This document shows, one piece after another, positions 61,353-64,000 of a stretch of 64,000 nucleotides of DNA. The notes beneath the pieces are model-generated. The model was not told where the DNA came from and did not search any database. It saw nothing but the letters and a program-made list of their open reading frames with translations. Source of the stretch: Aquimarina brevivitae (GTDB lineage Bacteria; Bacteroidota; Bacteroidia; Flavobacteriales; Flavobacteriaceae). The DNA is taken from contig NZ_SGXE01000001.1 in the NCBI RefSeq assembly GCF_004216895.1, positions 1,098,208 to 1,162,207 of the forward strand, read 5' to 3'. A program made the translations under genes and the position numbers. The first letter of the stretch is position 1. Every line of letters begins with the position of its first letter.

Positions 61353-62582
61353 ATGCAAGACTTTTTAGATACGTGGGCTGAAGCCGCTTATACCACCGCT
61401 GGATTTTTCTGGATGGCACTCTGGGCTTTTATTCTTGGTTATCTAATTAGTAGTATGATCCAGATTTTTGTAACCGAAAAAAGGATGCAAGAAACAATGG
61501 GTGAAGACCAAAAGACCAAAGGTATTTTGTTAGGAACATTTTTTGGCTTCATAAGCAGCTCTTGTAGCTTTGCGGCTTTAGCATCGGCAAAATCATTATT
61601 TAAAAAAGGAGCTTCTTTTGTGTCTTCGCTCGCTTTTTTGCTAGCATCAACTAATTTGGTTATTGAACTTGGAATTATTATTTCAATTTTTTTAGGCTGG
61701 CAATTTGTAGTAGGCGAGTACGTAGGAGGGCTTTTGCTTATTTTAGTCAGTTGGGTTCTTGTACGACTTATTAATCCCAAAAAACTCATAGAAAAGGCTA
61801 GAAAAAATTTAGATAGTGAAAATGATGATGAAAACCTGGAGGTTTCCGAGAATTGGAAAACACAAATTGCACAGCAAGAGAACTGGGCCAAAGTAGGTAA
61901 AAAGTATAAAATGGAATGGCAAATGGTGTGGAAGGATGTTACCGTAGGTTTTACCATAGCCGGTATCATAGCAGCATTTGTTCCTGATACTTTTTTTCAA
62001 ACGTTGTTTATCAATAGTGGATCGGGCAAGACTGATTTTACATTCATAGAAGTTTTGGAGCATAGTGTTGTTGGACCTTTAGCAGCTTTTTTAACGTTTA
62101 TCGGTTCTATGGGTAATATTCCACTTGCGGCACTCTTATTTGGCAAAGGTGTAAGTTTTGCAGGGGTTATGGCCTTTATTTTTAGTGATTTGGTAGTGTT
62201 TCCTGTACTCAGAATAAACGCCAAATACTATGGGTGGAAGATGGCCTTGTTTATCCTATTGCTATTATTTGGTTCTTTATTAATAGCCTCTTTAAGCCTA
62301 CACTATGCTTTTGACCTATTAAATATATTACCAGATCCTACACAAGTTAAAATTCAGGAAAGTGAATATTTTAAAATTGACTATACCTTTTATTTAAACC
62401 TAATTTTTCTTCTATTATCTGGTTACTTAGTGTATTTGGGCTTTTACAAACGGAAGGATGTAAAATTAAAAATGGGTGCGATGGCATCTAAAAGTAAATT
62501 ATTAGAATCTATACTAAAATACCTTGCATTTGCTAGTTATGCGTGGCTGGTAGGGGGATTGATAATTAACTATATTATTTAA
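61353..62582 (+). CDS. Permease of the SO_0444/YraQ (DUF318) family
   Basis: The 409-residue membrane protein has eight to ten helices. It belongs to the DUF318-type permease group, which includes the SO_0444 Cu/Zn efflux transporters and the organoarsenical permease ArsP. The segment GTFFGFISSSCSFAALASAK contains the conserved SSCS loop that may take part in metal transfer. Its operon position, 5 nt after DUF3347 and just ahead of a CopA-like ATPase, supports a metal export role; an arsenical substrate is possible given the nearby arsenosugar genes. Confidence 0.88.
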   Translation: MQDFLDTWAEAAYTTAGFFWMALWAFILGYLISSMIQIFVTEKRMQETMGEDQKTKGILLGTFFGFISSSCSFAALASAKSLFKKGASFVSSLAFLLASTNLVIELGIIISIFLGWQFVVGEYVGGLLLILVSWVLVRLINPKKLIEKARKNLDSENDDENLEVSENWKTQIAQQENWAKVGKKYKMEWQMVWKDVTVGFTIAGIIAAFVPDTFFQTLFINSGSGKTDFTFIEVLEHSVVGPLAAFLTFIGSMGNIPLAALLFGKGVSFAGVMAFIFSDLVVFPVLRINAKYYGWKMALFILLLLFGSLLIASLSLHYAFDLLNILPDPTQVKIQESEYFKIDYTFYLNLIFLLLSGYLVYLGFYKRKDVKLKMGAMASKSKLLESILKYLAFASYAWLVGGLIINYII

Positions 62583-62608
62583 AAGATGAATTTAAAGCTG
62601 TTTGTAGA

Positions 62609-64000
62609 ATGAAACACACTTATGCTATTCAAGGAATGACGTGTAATGGCTGTCGAGCTCATGTGGAAAAAACCCTTAAACAGGTAGAGGGGGTTACTGA
62701 TGCTATTGTAGATTTAGAAAAAGCTGAAGCCAACATCGAAATGTCAAAGCATATTCATCTTGAAGCTTTTCAAAAAGCATTGGAGCAGGATGGAGGTCTC
62801 TATACGATTCATTTACCAGGAGAAGTGCATCAAGTAGCAAAACAGTCAAAAAAATCTTCCAAAGAAGAAAAAGGAAAAGGGACCGGGGTTTTTTATTGTC
62901 CTATGCATTGCGAGGGGAATAAGACGTATGATAAATCCGGAGATTGCCCAGTCTGTGGTATGGATCTCGTCGAAGAGCAGAACCTATCTGCTATTACGGA
63001 AGAGCAATATACCTGTCCTATGCATCCCGAGGTACTTAAAGAGGAGCCAGGCGATTGCCCAATCTGTGGTATGGAGTTAGTACCGGTCAAACCAGAACTC
63101 ACGGCAGAGGAAAAGACCTATACATCCTTATTGAAGAAATTTTGGATAGCACTGGCTTTTACACTGCCCATTTTTCTCATTGCGATGAGCGAGATGATTT
63201 CAGATAATCCCTTGTATACACTCTTGGAGCAACTGTATTGGAACTGGATCCAATTTGCACTTTCTATACCAGTAGTTTTCTATGCCACCTGGATGTTTTT
63301 TGAGCGTGCCTATCGTAGTATCAAAACCTGGAACTTGAATATGTTTACGCTAATTGGTATTGGTGCCGGAGTTGCCTGGTTGTTTAGTGTTTTTGGATTG
63401 TTGTTTCCAGATTTTTTTCCAGCTCAGTTTAAAACACATTCAGGCAACGTACATGTCTATTTTGAAGCAGCCACGGTTATTTTAACTTTGGTATTACTGG
63501 GGCAAGTACTCGAATCTCGCGCGCATAGTAAAACCAATTCTGCTATAAAAGAATTATTAAAACTAGCTCCGAATAAAGCGGTTAAAGTTGTAGATGGAGA
63601 AGAGGTTGAGGTAGCCATTGATGCGATAGAAATCGGAGATATTTTAAAGGTTAAACCAGGAGATAAAATACCTGTGGATGGCAGTATATCGGAAGGTAGT
63701 AGTGCGATCGATGAATCCATGATAACCGGAGAACCTATCCCTGTAACAAAAAATGAAGGGGATAAGGTAAGCAGCGGAACTATTAACGGCAATCAGTCTT
63801 TTTTAATGAAAGCAGAGAAAGTAGGTAAGGATACCTTACTATCTCAGATTATTGCAATGGTTAACGAGGCGAGTAGGAGTCGCGCTCCAATTCAGAAATT
63901 GGCAGATACGGTTTCAGCGTATTTTGTTCCTATTGTAGTCATGATTGCTGTAGTAACATATGTGATTTGGGCCATTTGGGGCCCAGAACCTTCATATGTA
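62609..64000 (+). CDS. CopA-like heavy-metal P-type ATPase, 5' part
   Basis: The frame is open to the window end (464 codons seen; a full protein would be roughly twice that). Residues 1-70 are an HMA domain with the GMTCNGC motif (Cys12, Cys15). Two short heavy-metal-binding modules follow: YCPMHCEG with CPVCGMDL near 94, and YTCPMHPEV with CPICGMEL near 133. Membrane helices start near 175, and the actuator loop contains DESMITGEPIPVT. The phosphorylation site lies beyond the window. It begins 26 nt after the permease gene and would pump Cu(I) or a similar ion. Confidence 0.95.
   Translation, partial: MKHTYAIQGMTCNGCRAHVEKTLKQVEGVTDAIVDLEKAEANIEMSKHIHLEAFQKALEQDGGLYTIHLPGEVHQVAKQSKKSSKEEKGKGTGVFYCPMHCEGNKTYDKSGDCPVCGMDLVEEQNLSAITEEQYTCPMHPEVLKEEPGDCPICGMELVPVKPELTAEEKTYTSLLKKFWIALAFTLPIFLIAMSEMISDNPLYTLLEQLYWNWIQFALSIPVVFYATWMFFERAYRSIKTWNLNMFTLIGIGAGVAWLFSVFGLLFPDFFPAQFKTHSGNVHVYFEAATVILTLVLLGQVLESRAHSKTNSAIKELLKLAPNKAVKVVDGEEVEVAIDAIEIGDILKVKPGDKIPVDGSISEGSSAIDESMITGEPIPVTKNEGDKVSSGTINGNQSFLMKAEKVGKDTLLSQIIAMVNEASRSRAPIQKLADTVSAYFVPIVVMIAVVTYVIWAIWGPEPSYV

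Noticed and set aside
61439..61969. A 176-residue minus-strand frame
   Set aside because: It is antisense to the permease gene, with low-complexity Ser/Phe-rich composition and no family likeness.

Overview
The window looks like chromosomal DNA of a marine-type member of the Flavobacteriaceae (Bacteroidota). The base composition is AT-rich. Promoter-like sites follow the Bacteroidota pattern (TTTG, about 19 nt, TAnnTTTG) and genes lack clear Shine-Dalgarno boxes. Family content also fits: a DnaQ-DnaE fusion polymerase, DUF547 proteins, the HYC_CC_PP protein, a DUF3347 protein, and the run coaX / outer-membrane protein / TPR protein / lptC / CBS-transporter / SurA-like PPIase. No phage, insertion sequence, integrase or CRISPR array was seen.

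Layout. 1-570: a tRNA-Asp gene with its promoter, terminator and a twice-repeated, highly structured 96-bp element. 600-8230: DUF58 protein, thioredoxin, small conserved-looking proteins, the large dnaE and a lipoprotein. 8.5-15.1 kb: translation genes (rpsP, rimM, trmN6), a glutaryl-CoA dehydrogenase-like enzyme, GDPD phosphodiesterase, a flavoprotein, DUF1697 and a secreted protein. 15.1-21.2 kb: tspO-tetR, the isoprenoid genes mvaD-mvk-ubiA, and rluB. 21.2-27.7 kb: a minus-strand run of three envelope-type glycosyltransferases, a membrane ferredoxin and an FAD oxidoreductase. 27.9-38.9 kb: a GH113-like hydrolase followed by an extended arsenosugar biosynthesis locus. 39-45.3 kb: LacI- and AraC-type regulators, a GlpK-GlpD fusion and a PAP2 phosphatase. 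45.4-55.1 kb: tRNA-Phe and a housekeeping/envelope block ending in galE and a GAF protein. 55.2-64 kb: a copper/heavy-metal export operon (HYC_CC_PP, CusA-like RND pump, TolC-like protein, DUF3347 protein, permease, CopA-like ATPase cut by the window end).

The most interesting system is the arsenic locus. One minus-strand operon (38861 to 33602) encodes a CMD/peroxidase-like protein, the radical SAM enzyme ArsS, a secreted rhodanese, a CofC-like transferase (TIGR04282 type), a purine nucleoside phosphorylase, the methyltransferase ArsM and a DUF547 protein. A second minus-strand group (31358 to 28973) carries two more DUF547 proteins and a GT2 of the TIGR04283 type. ArsM would make dimethylarsenite and ArsS would attach 5'-deoxyadenosine. 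The phosphorylase and the two transferases are natural candidates for the later steps that turn the adenosyl compound into glycosylated arsenosugar. No ArsR, ArsC or arsenite pump was recognised, so this does not look like plain arsenic detoxification.

Other items worth a look are the bifunctional GlpK-GlpD fusion, the triple-hairpin repeat behind tRNA-Asp, decayed copies next to both tRNA genes, and a PurR-like operator core in front of the LacI gene.
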